From positions 31,342-95,341 of the forward strand of contig JAQXMC010000024.1 of NCBI GenBank assembly GCA_029012445.1: a DNA stretch of 64,000 nt, read 5' to 3'. Below the pieces are notes generated by a model. The model had not been told where the DNA came from and did no database searches. It saw nothing but the letters and a program-made list of their open reading frames with translations. This document shows positions 52,617 through 62,536 of this stretch, piece after piece. The first letter of the stretch is position 1. Each line of letters opens with the position of its first letter. Position numbers and translations under genes: made by a program. The DNA is from Oscillospiraceae bacterium. GTDB lineage: Bacteria; Bacillota; Clostridia; Oscillospirales; Acutalibacteraceae.

Positions 52617-53577
52617 ACGTCTTTCTCAGCCTTTCTCTGATTATTTTTTGATCGACGGAGTTCTGCTTGCAGGTCATTATTATTCTGACGACCTTTATCT
52701 CCGTCTGCTTCGCGTGATAATAGGCCACGAGCGGATCGACTGAAAAGCTTTCGGTCCGGGCGGCCTCGGTGATATCCGTCAGGCTGTCGTCAACAAAGCG
52801 CTCAAAGCGGGTAACGGATATCTTCAGAGCCTGCGCCGCTTCCTTGTACGCTGAAGAATCGAGAAAAGACAGAAGCGACTGCTCGCCCTTTGAAGCCTCC
52901 TGAGCGAGAGTCTTAGCGTCAAGGAATTTGCTCCCGCAAAGGGAGTCAAGAAAGAACTCCACGCTTTTCTGCGCCCTTGCGCCTCTGTAAGCTATCTTTA
53001 TATCGGTCATTGCGACAAGAAAATCAACATATTCGCCAAACATTTCGCTGTCGCTTTTTTCGGCGAAGCTTTTGAGAGTTCTCATAGCCTCTCTGTCAAT
53101 AAAGGAGTCGAAAATCTGACCGTCCTTTGTTTCGGTTATGACCTTGTAGCCCTCCTCGGCGGGCGCTCTCAGATATTCGGGAAGCTCATGATATCTTTTT
53201 TCTCTTATGTTTTCATAAAGCTGAGAAGTATCCACCGCCGTCGGGACGGTATAAAATTTTTCCGGATCGTTTTGCATGATAAGAGCCTTCAGTGCCGCCT
53301 TGAGATTATGAAAATCGTTTAACACCGTCAATCCTCTTATCTCGACGCTGTCGGGCGCAAGAGAAATCAGGCTTTCCCAGGCGTTCACGCTTTCCTCGGT
53401 CAGAAGCTTATCCGTGTTGCCGTGGTTATCGGCTATTGCCCAGCCCCTTGAGGAAAGAGCCGCAAGGACCTCTTTTTCGTTTTTGGCGGTAACCATCTGC
53501 TCAATAGCGGCTTTGGGGAGAAGCTCGTTTTCAAGCTCCCTTATCCTTGCCACAGCAAAGGTATAATCCTTCTCCAA
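52609..53577 (-). CDS. ntpC: V-type ATP synthase subunit C
   Basis: 322 residues, all-helical funnel that links the rotor stalk to the K ring; YTFAVARIRELENELL at the N-terminus is typical. I start at TTG 53577, 2 bp after the subunit E stop, with AGGAGAGGAG just before; the longer frame from 53619 lies wholly inside subunit E. Confidence 0.9.
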   Translation of the reverse strand: MEKDYTFAVARIRELENELLPKAAIEQMVTAKNEKEVLAALSSRGWAIADNHGNTDKLLTEESVNAWESLISLAPDSVEIRGLTVLNDFHNLKAALKALIMQNDPEKFYTVPTAVDTSQLYENIREKRYHELPEYLRAPAEEGYKVITETKDGQIFDSFIDREAMRTLKSFAEKSDSEMFGEYVDFLVAMTDIKIAYRGARAQKSVEFFLDSLCGSKFLDAKTLAQEASKGEQSLLSFLDSSAYKEAAQALKISVTRFERFVDDSLTDITEAARTESFSVDPLVAYYHAKQTEIKVVRIIMTCKQNSVDQKIIRERLRKTYV

Positions 53578-53578
53578 G

Positions 53579-54178
53579 TCACTCCTCTCCTTTCCCGAAG
53601 AGCAAGCGGGCGGCCTCATCTCTGATCTCGTCCCTCTTTTCTTCTCTGAGTGCCTCTAAACTGCAATTCTCCTCTATCTCGCCGTAAATAAGAATGAAAC
53701 CTCCGCTGATGTCGGCTCGTCTGTCGGCGACCTCAAGGCTGCAGCCCTCCTTCAGAGAATCAGCCTTTTTCAAAAAATCATCGGGCAGTCTGCCGGCGTC
53801 CCTTTCGTTAAAGACTATAACTCCTCTGCCGGGGTGCATATGAGAAGCCATCAGCCCGTACATCAAAGAAAAATATTCTTCATTATCCATTGACAGTATT
53901 TTATTGACGGCTTTGTCCGTGACCTCTTCTATCAGCCCGGTTTTCAGAGCCAGCACCTGTCTTGAGGATATCGACTTGGCCGATGAATGGGCGCTTTCTA
54001 TGTTGCGCTCCGCCTTTTTGACAGCAGCGCTCACCGTTTCGTCATATTCCTTTTGCGCCTGAGTCAGAAGCTGTTCGCTCAGCCTTTGAGCTTTTCCGTC
54101 GGCTTCAAAAAGGATCTTGCTTATTTCTTCGTCACCCTGTTCTGTGATCGTTTCCAAAATTCTGTCAAGACCTGCCAT
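53579..54178 (-). CDS. ntpE: V-type ATP synthase subunit E
   Basis: 199 residues. Long N-terminal coiled coil (about 5-90) and a small globular C-terminal domain; forms the peripheral stalk with the H (G-type) subunit. Standard size and place in the operon. Confidence 0.88.
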   Translation of the reverse strand: MAGLDRILETITEQGDEEISKILFEADGKAQRLSEQLLTQAQKEYDETVSAAVKKAERNIESAHSSAKSISSRQVLALKTGLIEEVTDKAVNKILSMDNEEYFSLMYGLMASHMHPGRGVIVFNERDAGRLPDDFLKKADSLKEGCSLEVADRRADISGGFILIYGEIEENCSLEALREEKRDEIRDEAARLLFGKGEE

Positions 54179-54196
54179 ATACTTCCTCCGTTCTCA

Positions 54197-56624
<2,428 letters not shown>

Positions 56625-56667
56625 TTTTAACTTTGCCGTAAAATCACCTTCCTCCCTCTTCTCTTCT

Positions 56668-56979
56668 TCAACCGATCAGAATTTCTATAACCCTGTCAAC
56701 TGCTTTGGCTGTTCTCAAGCCCGCCTCGTCTCTGACAGAGTTCAGAACGGCTTGATTTTTTTCATTCTCGGCAGCGATTATCTTCTCAGCTTCCTTTTCG
56801 CTGTCGCTGATTATCCTTCTGCATTCCTCGGCCGCCTTTGCTTTCATTTCCTCCGCTTTTTTCTCGCAGTCATTTCTGGTTTTTGTCACTCTCGCATTGC
56901 CCTCTCTGACAGCTTCGTCGATCTTCTGATCAACCTCTTTTTCTCTGCGAAGAATTTGTTCAGCCGCCTCTGACGCCAT
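56668..56979 (-). CDS. V-type ATP synthase subunit H (G-type peripheral stalk)
   Basis: 103 residues, one continuous charged coiled coil (about 5-90) rich in Glu, Lys and Ala, followed by AVDRVIEILIG. Size, fold and first place in the operon fit the short stalk subunit that pairs with E. GGAGGTG precedes the ATG. Confidence 0.85.
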   Translation of the reverse strand: MASEAAEQILRREKEVDQKIDEAVREGNARVTKTRNDCEKKAEEMKAKAAEECRRIISDSEKEAEKIIAAENEKNQAVLNSVRDEAGLRTAKAVDRVIEILIG

Positions 56980-57016
56980 AGGATCACCTCCAAAATATCG
57001 TATTAAAGTTAATTCA

Positions 57017-57111
57017 AGAAAAAAGGGAGCGGTCCCTACAGACAGCTCCCATTAAATTTCGCAATCACACTATAACAATGCGGTTACTTGTATTAACTTT
57101 TAACGTTTGCG
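57017..57111 (-). promoter_or_regulatory. V-ATPase operon leader with intrinsic terminator (attenuator)
   Basis: Between the promoter and the first gene, about 55 nt of leader are followed by a 9-bp hairpin (GGGAGC/GCTCCC arms 57050-57045 and 57030-57025, plus GUC/GAC) and a T6 run on the minus strand. The flanks AAAGTTAAT (upstream) and ATTAACTTT (downstream of the hairpin) are complementary. TCGCAA and TTGCGA may close an upstream fold. Looks like a riboswitch or other attenuator; the ligand is unknown. Confidence 0.68.
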
Positions 57112-57140
57112 ATTATAGCATCTGTGAAAGCGTTTGTCAA
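57112..57140 (-). promoter_or_regulatory. sigma-A promoter of the V-ATPase operon
   Basis: Minus strand TTGACA (57140-57135), 17-bp spacer, TATAAT (57117-57112): full consensus in both boxes. Confidence 0.9.
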
Positions 57141-57273
57141 GGGATTTAACAAATTTTTATATTTTATCGCATTGTATTATGCGGTATCGCCGGATTGTTA
57201 AACGGTCCTTGATTTTATAACGCTGCCGGACTGAAGATTTTTGTGAAATAATCGGCTTTTAAATCAGCTTTTT

Positions 57274-58350
57274 TCAGCAGGTGACGCTGAAAAGCTTTGT
57301 GAAAAAGTCGGCAATTATTTGCTGCAATCTCGCAAAAAAGCCGTTATCTGTCTTATCCGAAACAAGTTTATCTATATCTGCCGCGCTTATTCTATCCATC
57401 GGATTTATGCAGCGGTTAGCGGACCCGACGCTGTATTCCGAAGCGGGAGCCTCGGTCATTATGAGAAGATGATCGCCGCAGACCTCGACCTCCTCGGTCA
57501 TGGGCGGGAGCGTGAATTTGTTGATAAGCCTTGTGTCGGCCGTTTCCCCGTTATATGAGAACTCATAGACTCTGATATAGGACGGCAGATTTCTGCCGTA
57601 GGACGACGAGGTGATAAGATATGTCCTGCCGTTTCTTTCGGCGAAGGCCGCGCCCTGGCATTTTTTCGGGACGGTTACGGTGCATTTAAGCGAAAGCGTC
57701 ATGGTTTCCCTGTCAAGCTCAAAGCCCTGAAGCGTTGCATTTTTTGCAGAGTCATAAAGACCGACCCATATCTTTCCGTCATAACAGGTTATGAACGAAG
57801 CCGTGGTCAGACATTTGACTTTTTTATAGTATCCGAGACTGAATACCTCATGCTTTGCCGCTTCCTCAATATCCGAAAGCTTTATCGCTCCTATCTCCTT
57901 TGAAACGCTCCTTGCGACCCAGACATATTCGCCGTCGAAGGCTATTCCGCCGACATGATTCTTGTCGGGCAGAACGACTGTTGAAAGAAGCCTGCGGTTT
58001 TTGACATCGTCGTTTGACATAACATAGATGACCGAATTGTGTTCTTTTTCATAGTCATATGCCGTGACGAGCAGGTAGTTCCCGGCTATGCACAAACCCT
58101 GAGGCACCATCGAATCCGAAAAGTCGCCCCCGCCGAAATCTGTACGCTCTACACCCGGGACAGGGGTAGTTGAATACTCGGCATTGAAAATTTCTTTATA
58201 GTCGGGGTAAAAGCTTCTGATCTTTTCCTGACGCGAATCGAATCTGAAGCTGAAAGATGTTCCGCCCTGAGCGTAAGCCGGTATCGCAAGCGACAGCAGC
58301 AAGCACACCGCCAGGGCGAGTGAGATAATTCCGGTCTGTTTCTTTTTCAT
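57274..58350 (-). CDS. secreted propeller-like protein with an aromatic C-terminal tail
   Basis: 358 residues from the ATG at 58350, preceded by GGGAGG. Signal peptide ends near PAYAQG. The mature protein has repeated strands such as YLLVTAYDYEKEHNSVIYVM, GGIAFDGEYVWVARS and YDGKIWVGLYD, like a beta-propeller. No catalytic motif recognised. After a Ser/Asp linker it ends in FFARLQQIIADFFTKLFSVT plus a terminal Cys, nearly the same tail as in the hydrolase at 45121. Monocistronic. Confidence 0.78.
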   Translation of the reverse strand: MKKKQTGIISLALAVCLLLSLAIPAYAQGGTSFSFRFDSRQEKIRSFYPDYKEIFNAEYSTTPVPGVERTDFGGGDFSDSMVPQGLCIAGNYLLVTAYDYEKEHNSVIYVMSNDDVKNRRLLSTVVLPDKNHVGGIAFDGEYVWVARSVSKEIGAIKLSDIEEAAKHEVFSLGYYKKVKCLTTASFITCYDGKIWVGLYDSAKNATLQGFELDRETMTLSLKCTVTVPKKCQGAAFAERNGRTYLITSSSYGRNLPSYIRVYEFSYNGETADTRLINKFTLPPMTEEVEVCGDHLLIMTEAPASEYSVGSANRCINPMDRISAADIDKLVSDKTDNGFFARLQQIIADFFTKLFSVTC

Positions 58351-58416
58351 AAAAATTCCTCCCTTTCGGCCTTTATTATACACTCATGGAAGAAATCTGT
58401 AAATACCCGGAATAAA

Positions 58417-58779
58417 TTAAGATTTATCTTTTGGTTTCGCTATGACCGATAATATAAGGCCGAGCACCACCGCAGCCGTTATGCCCGCTGAAGTCGCGGT
58501 AAGTCCCCCTGTGACGATACCGAGAGCTCCGTCCTCCGAGATTGCTTTTTTTGTTCCCTCAGCGAGAGAATAGCCGAAGCCCGTCAGCGGAACGGTCGCG
58601 CCGCAGCCCGCAAACTCCACGAGCGGTTTATATAAGCCGACCGCGCCGAGAAGAACGCCGATAACAACAAACATAACAAGAATCTTGCCCGGTGTGAGCT
58701 TTGTGTAGTCAATAAGAAGCTGACCGATAACGCAGATAGCTCCGCCGATCAGAAACGCCCAAAGCAGGTCCCAGCCCAT
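58417..58779 (-). CDS. spoVAE: stage V sporulation protein AE
   Basis: 120 residues with four or five membrane helices. GGAICVIGQLLIDYTKLTPG and the FAGCGATVPLTGFG segment identify SpoVAE. It is part of the SpoVA channel that loads dipicolinic acid into the forespore. I start at 58779, whose ATG overlaps the previous stop by one base; the longer frame to 58887 lies inside the neighbouring gene. Normally follows spoVAC-spoVAD. Confidence 0.92.
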   Translation of the reverse strand: MGWDLLWAFLIGGAICVIGQLLIDYTKLTPGKILVMFVVIGVLLGAVGLYKPLVEFAGCGATVPLTGFGYSLAEGTKKAISEDGALGIVTGGLTATSAGITAAVVLGLILSVIAKPKDKS

Positions 58780-58967
58780 CACATCACCTTCTTCTTGATC
58801 TGGCTGACCATCCGCTTGACCTTTGTCTTGTTTTCGGTCAGACTTAAAACTGAGACGGCTGCCATGACGCCGAAGATACTGACGCATACCGCCGTTTTAA
58901 CGCAGCGCAGAATTCTGAGAGTCTTTAAAAGGCAGGCAACGCATTTAATGCCGCTGAAAATATCCAT
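58779..58967 (-). CDS. 62-residue Cys-containing membrane protein between spoVAD and spoVAE
   Basis: ATG at 58967 has GGAGG 7-8 bp upstream, and the TGA overlaps the spoVAE ATG, so translation looks coupled. One hydrophobic segment (about 25-43, TAVCVSIFGVMAAVSVLS), four cysteines before or in it, and a strongly basic C-terminus (KRMVSQIKKKVM). Not one of the SpoVA proteins I know (AA-AF). Probably a spore membrane microprotein; function unknown. Confidence 0.6.
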   Translation of the reverse strand: MDIFSGIKCVACLLKTLRILRCVKTAVCVSIFGVMAAVSVLSLTENKTKVKRMVSQIKKKVM

Positions 58968-58981
58968 GTTGTTTCCTCCTG

Positions 58982-59383
58982 TCACGCTTTGATGATAACG
59001 CCGTGCGCTATGCCGGGAATGCTCTCGCCCTGAAGAGTCGAAACGGGCGACATCAGCGCTCCGGTCGCAATGAACATTATCTTTTTGTATTCGCCTTTTC
59101 GAAAGCCGTTGAGAATTTTTGAGCAAAGCACGCTTCCGCTGCAGCCGCAGCCGGAGCCGCCCGAGTGAACATCCTGTGATTTCAGGTTATATATCATCAG
59201 TCCGCAGTCGTTGTGAACGGACGAAATATCTATATTACTTTCTTTCATCATCAGCTCTCTGAGAAGCCTTGAGCCGATATCACCGAGATCTCCCGTCAGA
59301 ATAAGGTCATAATCCTCAGGTCTGGTCTGAGTGTCCTTCAGAAAGTCATATATGGTCTTTTTCGCCGCGGGGGTAAATGTCAA
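58982..59383 (-). pseudogene. spoVAD: spoVAD, 3' fragment interrupted at its 5' side
   Basis: About 130 residues match the C-terminal third of SpoVAD (full length about 340): TPAAKKTIYDFLKDT, YDLILTGDLGDIGSRLL and the ending QGESIPGIAHGVII. The first in-frame start is a TTG with no ribosome binding site and an in-frame stop lies about a dozen codons further upstream. Homology stops near 59370-59383, exactly where AT-rich mobile DNA begins. The missing two thirds, and spoVAC, should lie right of the window if this is an insertion. Transcription of spoVAE would be cut off in this state. Confidence 0.85.
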
Positions 59384-59652
59384 GAGAAAACCATAAATTT
59401 TTTCAAAACCTCAAAAGTGCCTATTTTACTGGGTTTTCGGCACTTCAATTATGGGTGCAGCTATGGGGTGGTTGGAATGAAAGGAAGACTATAATGGGTA
59501 TTTTATAGACATTTTAGACAAAAGTGTCGGTTTTTTATAAATTCGAGTTAACGGGGGTAATTTTGCAATTTTTATAAATTACACCCCCTTAACTGCCGTT
59601 TAACCAAAAATCGGGGATGTAAAAACGAAAGTTTTTTACATCCCCGATAAGT
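59384..59652. other. left end of the mobile element (noncoding)
   Basis: No gene. Contains AAGTGCC/GGCACTT arms (about 59413-59443), an imperfect inverted repeat GTTAA-GGGGGT-AATTT/AAATT-ACCCCC-TTAAC (59547-59593) and the terminator at 59610-59648. The attachment site should lie near the junction with spoVAD. Confidence 0.55.
59610..59648 (-). terminator. terminator of the barnase/barstar operon
   Basis: 16-bp perfect stem (59610-59625 with 59633-59648), 7-nt loop, TTTTGG tail on the minus strand, just after the barstar stop. Confidence 0.85.
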
Positions 59653-59958
59653 TTATTTTTCTACTGTAACTTTAATTTGATTATATTCTTCCTGCGCTTC
59701 GAAAAATATTGATACAATTTTATCAATTTCATCACCTAATTTTTCAGCTGCTTTTGTTTCAGGCTTAAAAATTATTTTAATATTTGCAGGAACATACATA
59801 AGTCCTGTAACGGCATCCCACAATGCATCAAGATTTGCACCATAACAATCGGGCAATTCCAATTCTGTTTTTATTATTTCATGGACTTCTCCCAAATACT
59901 TACATGATGAAAAATCCAAAACTCTGTCTTTTGAGTATAAATAATCTATCGTATTCAT
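59653..59958 (-). CDS. barstar-family ribonuclease inhibitor
   Basis: 101 residues with the barstar pattern: an early strand VLDFSSCKYLGEVHEII, the inhibitory-loop segment LPDCYGANLDALWDAVTGL (Tyr, Asn, Asp contacts as in barstar YGANLDALWD) and an acidic C-terminal half. It should bind and block the barnase domain encoded 10 bp upstream. GGAG precedes the ATG. Toxin first, antitoxin second, is the reverse of most type II pairs but usual for effector-immunity pairs. Confidence 0.93.
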   Translation of the reverse strand: MNTIDYLYSKDRVLDFSSCKYLGEVHEIIKTELELPDCYGANLDALWDAVTGLMYVPANIKIIFKPETKAAEKLGDEIDKIVSIFFEAQEEYNQIKVTVEK

Positions 59959-59968
59959 TTATTGCTCC

Positions 59969-60604
59969 TCAATGTATTTGAATAAAAGTTATATAATGGT
60001 CATATGTAGCAAATATTAAACCGTCATTGGAATATATAATTCTATGAAGATTTCTGTATCCTGAATCATAGTTTATATCTGCCTCATACCAGATTCTTCC
60101 CGGCGCATCAGGCAAATGGCCGTTTCTGTTTCTATAAATATCTCCACCGATTATCTTTTCAGGTGCAACAACGCCCAAGTTCCCGAGATAATTGACCCAG
60201 CCTAATTTTATTGCTTGCTTTTTTGTTATATAATTGCTTGGCAATCTGCCATATTCAGACACATAAACATCGGCACCATTTATACCGTCTTTAGTTGCTG
60301 TACCGATAAAAGCGGCCATCATTTCGGCTATTTTGCATCGGCATCGCTCATGTAATGGCGGTTCTTTTTCCGGCTTATCATCAGTATAGTATATTTTGCC
60401 GTGTAAGTTTCTGCAATTAACACAGGTCTTAATATCTAATATTGCAATCCAATTCTTATAATCGGCACTTTTATGCATTGGCGGTCTGTATAATGACCCT
60501 AACACATTCTCTGAAAAATTTTTTAATGCGAGATTATCATAACAGAAATTCTTTGTAATTTCAATATAACTATCTTCATTGTAGCTTGATGGTTTGTTTA
60601 GCAT
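59969..60604 (-). CDS. barnase-type ribonuclease toxin fused to a phage-head-like CxxC domain
   Basis: 211 residues, no signal peptide. N-terminal half: TCVNCRNLHGK (60-70) and EPPLHERCRC (81-90), the Cys/His signature of phage head morphogenesis (MuF/SPP1 gp7) C-termini. Residues about 105-211 align with barnase throughout, and every active-site residue is kept: Lys128, Arg170, Glu174 (EADINY), Arg184, Arg188 and His203 (DHY). It would hydrolyse RNA. Barstar follows. GGAGG precedes the ATG. Likely a phage-related polymorphic toxin rather than a secreted enzyme. Confidence 0.9.
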   Translation of the reverse strand: MLNKPSSYNEDSYIEITKNFCYDNLALKNFSENVLGSLYRPPMHKSADYKNWIAILDIKTCVNCRNLHGKIYYTDDKPEKEPPLHERCRCKIAEMMAAFIGTATKDGINGADVYVSEYGRLPSNYITKKQAIKLGWVNYLGNLGVVAPEKIIGGDIYRNRNGHLPDAPGRIWYEADINYDSGYRNLHRIIYSNDGLIFATYDHYITFIQIH

Positions 60605-60714
60605 TTATAACCTCCAAAAAAATTAAAGTATAACGAACAAATGTTCTCTCTACTTTTTTATCGTAACTAATATTTCAGGTTTTGTCAATAGTTTTTTCAA
60701 AATCTTTGAACTAA

Positions 60715-60744
60715 ACAGCGTGCAGCTTTCACTCCGTACGCTGT
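60715..60744 (-). terminator. hairpin after hipA
   Basis: ACAGCGT/ACGCTGT 7-bp stem with an inner loop; the T-tract is weak. Sits between hipA and the barnase gene. Confidence 0.5.
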
Positions 60745-60749
60745 TGTAA

Positions 60750-62039
60750 TCATACATTTAAAAAGCCTTTTATCCGTTTTATGTTATATTCAGACATACC
60801 GAACTTTTCAGCAAAATGCTCCCATTTAGAAACAGAATTGATTACTTGCTCAATGCTTTTTATTGCATCTGATTTTTTGATGCCTGCTTTCTCGGCAACC
60901 TTTAACATATCTTCTTTCGTAATGTTGTCGGATTTGCCGTTGATAAGCATCTGATGAGCACTTACCCAAATGCTGTCTTTTCTGTACGAGAAAGTTACAT
61001 CGTATGCCGGAGACAATGACCATACACCTTTTTTATCCATAAGAAACGATATGTTTTTCGTGTGATCATCATAGTTTTTGGCATACTCATTAAATACCAT
61101 TCTTCTGAATAACTGAACGAAATCATTGTATGGTAGTTTTAACTGCTTCATTACAGCAAAAGCTGCTTCATAGGAATATACCCTCGGTGAATTGAAATCC
61201 ATGTGAGCTAAAGCACAAAGTGATTGCATATGAAGTTTTTCGCCCTTAACTCCTTTTCTGTCAAAACGCTTTGTCATAAAGTGAGCGCTACCGTTTTCCT
61301 TATAAAGTCTGCACTCACTCATTTCAATTCCTGCATCAAGAGCCATAAGGTAGTATGCGTATTCTACCTTTGTGTATTCGCCGTCATCAGGTCTTGAATC
61401 CTTGTCTTTGTTGTTTTTTATGTTATCAAATTTCAAAAGCCAGTATTCGTAACCTTTTCCTGCGTTTATCTGACCTGAACGGATATCGTTTGTTTCAGGA
61501 TTCCAAGCAATGAGAGTTTTCGCTCTTGCACCGCCGACAGAAGATCCGCATTCCATTAACTGTGCCATAAGATTGTCGTTTTTCTCGATGTGTATCTGCT
61601 CTTTTTCAGAAAGTATTTCAGACGCTAATTTTGTTAAAGCATCAAGGTCAACAGTTTCATTAATAGTTGTAAGCTCTTGTGACGGTTCATATTCCAATGC
61701 ACCCATACCTCGCTTACCTGTATAGCAAAGCTTTTCTATAACAGATAAGCTGTCTGCTGTTCTTCCCTGACTTTCCAAGTATCTGTTTATAACGATATTA
61801 CCGAATTTATCGGGCAAAGAATCAGCAACCATACCCGGTAAGCCGTGGAATGTTTGTTCAGGCAAAGCAGGGAAAGTATAGGTAGCCGTTGATAACGGCA
61901 TTTTAACAGGTGAAATTTCAATATTACTTTTTAAAAATTCTTCGTCATACTGAAAGCCTACCATTCCGTTGTCATCCTGATGAAGATAACCGACAGTTGT
62001 TCCCCACATTTTAATACGAACTGTATTTACATTTTTCAA
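60750..62039 (-). CDS. hipA: HipA-family serine/threonine kinase toxin
   Basis: 429 residues, full length. N-subdomain (GFQYDEEFLKS, LPGMVADSLPDKFG), P-loop-like CGSSVGGARAK, ligand KFD region, FDRKG, the catalytic MVFNEYAKNYDDHTKNISFL (Asp, Asn) and SPAYDVTFS. E. coli HipA phosphorylates GltX and causes persistence. Begins with TTG at 62039, about 10 bp after AAGGAGG in the end of the antitoxin gene. Confidence 0.94.
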   Translation of the reverse strand: MKNVNTVRIKMWGTTVGYLHQDDNGMVGFQYDEEFLKSNIEISPVKMPLSTATYTFPALPEQTFHGLPGMVADSLPDKFGNIVINRYLESQGRTADSLSVIEKLCYTGKRGMGALEYEPSQELTTINETVDLDALTKLASEILSEKEQIHIEKNDNLMAQLMECGSSVGGARAKTLIAWNPETNDIRSGQINAGKGYEYWLLKFDNIKNNKDKDSRPDDGEYTKVEYAYYLMALDAGIEMSECRLYKENGSAHFMTKRFDRKGVKGEKLHMQSLCALAHMDFNSPRVYSYEAAFAVMKQLKLPYNDFVQLFRRMVFNEYAKNYDDHTKNISFLMDKKGVWSLSPAYDVTFSYRKDSIWVSAHQMLINGKSDNITKEDMLKVAEKAGIKKSDAIKSIEQVINSVSKWEHFAEKFGMSEYNIKRIKGFLNV

Positions 62040-62041
62040 CT

Positions 62042-62392
62042 TTATTCATCCTCCTTGTCTTCTCCCCAAAACCAAGCATTATCTGTTTTCTTTTTGTCGG
62101 GTCTTGCACGTTTTCTTATTGTTTTTTCTTCAAATAATGCTTTGTAATCGGGTTGAGGTTCAGGTATTAAAATATCTAAATTTTCTGAAAGTCCGATTTC
62201 ATTCAAAATCCTAATCAGATTTGAAAGCTTGGTATCATATCCCATTTCTGTACGGGCAATAGTTTTTAGAGAAAGTCCGCATCTTTGTGCAAGCTCTGAT
62301 TGTGTAATATTCAAGGAAATCCTATACTGCTGAATACGGTTTCCCAATTCCACTAATATTGATTTTTCATCATTATAATTTGAAATCTTCAT
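62042..62392 (-). CDS. hipB: HipB-like XRE-family antitoxin
   Basis: About 116 residues from the ATG preceded by GGAGG. The helix-turn-helix (ITQSELAQRCGLSLKTIAR) is followed by an extended charged C-terminus (about 80-116) ending in WFWGEDKEDE, which may insert into the toxin. It should neutralise HipA and repress the operon through the TTGACTT palindrome upstream. A longer frame from an upstream TTG is not needed. Confidence 0.88.
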   Translation of the reverse strand: MKISNYNDEKSILVELGNRIQQYRISLNITQSELAQRCGLSLKTIARTEMGYDTKLSNLIRILNEIGLSENLDILIPEPQPDYKALFEEKTIRKRARPDKKKTDNAWFWGEDKEDE

Positions 62393-62410
62393 AGAGCCTC
62401 CATAATAACA

Positions 62411-62467
62411 AGTCAAATTTGTACTATTATAATATCAAATCTATTCTAATAAGTCAAGTTTGACTTG
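62411..62467 (-). promoter_or_regulatory. hipBA promoter with palindromic operator
   Basis: Minus strand TTGACT (62458-62453), 17-bp spacer, TATTAT. The -35 lies inside the perfect inverted repeat AAGTCAA-GT-TTGACTT (62452-62467), and a third AAGTCAA is at 62411-62417, about 35 bp away, next to the ribosome binding site. A good pattern for HipB autorepression. Confidence 0.65.
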
Positions 62468-62536
62468 TTATTTTTCTTTTATAAATGCATAAGAAATATT
62501 TTTCTCAAAATACAGATATATACCCTATTGATAATT

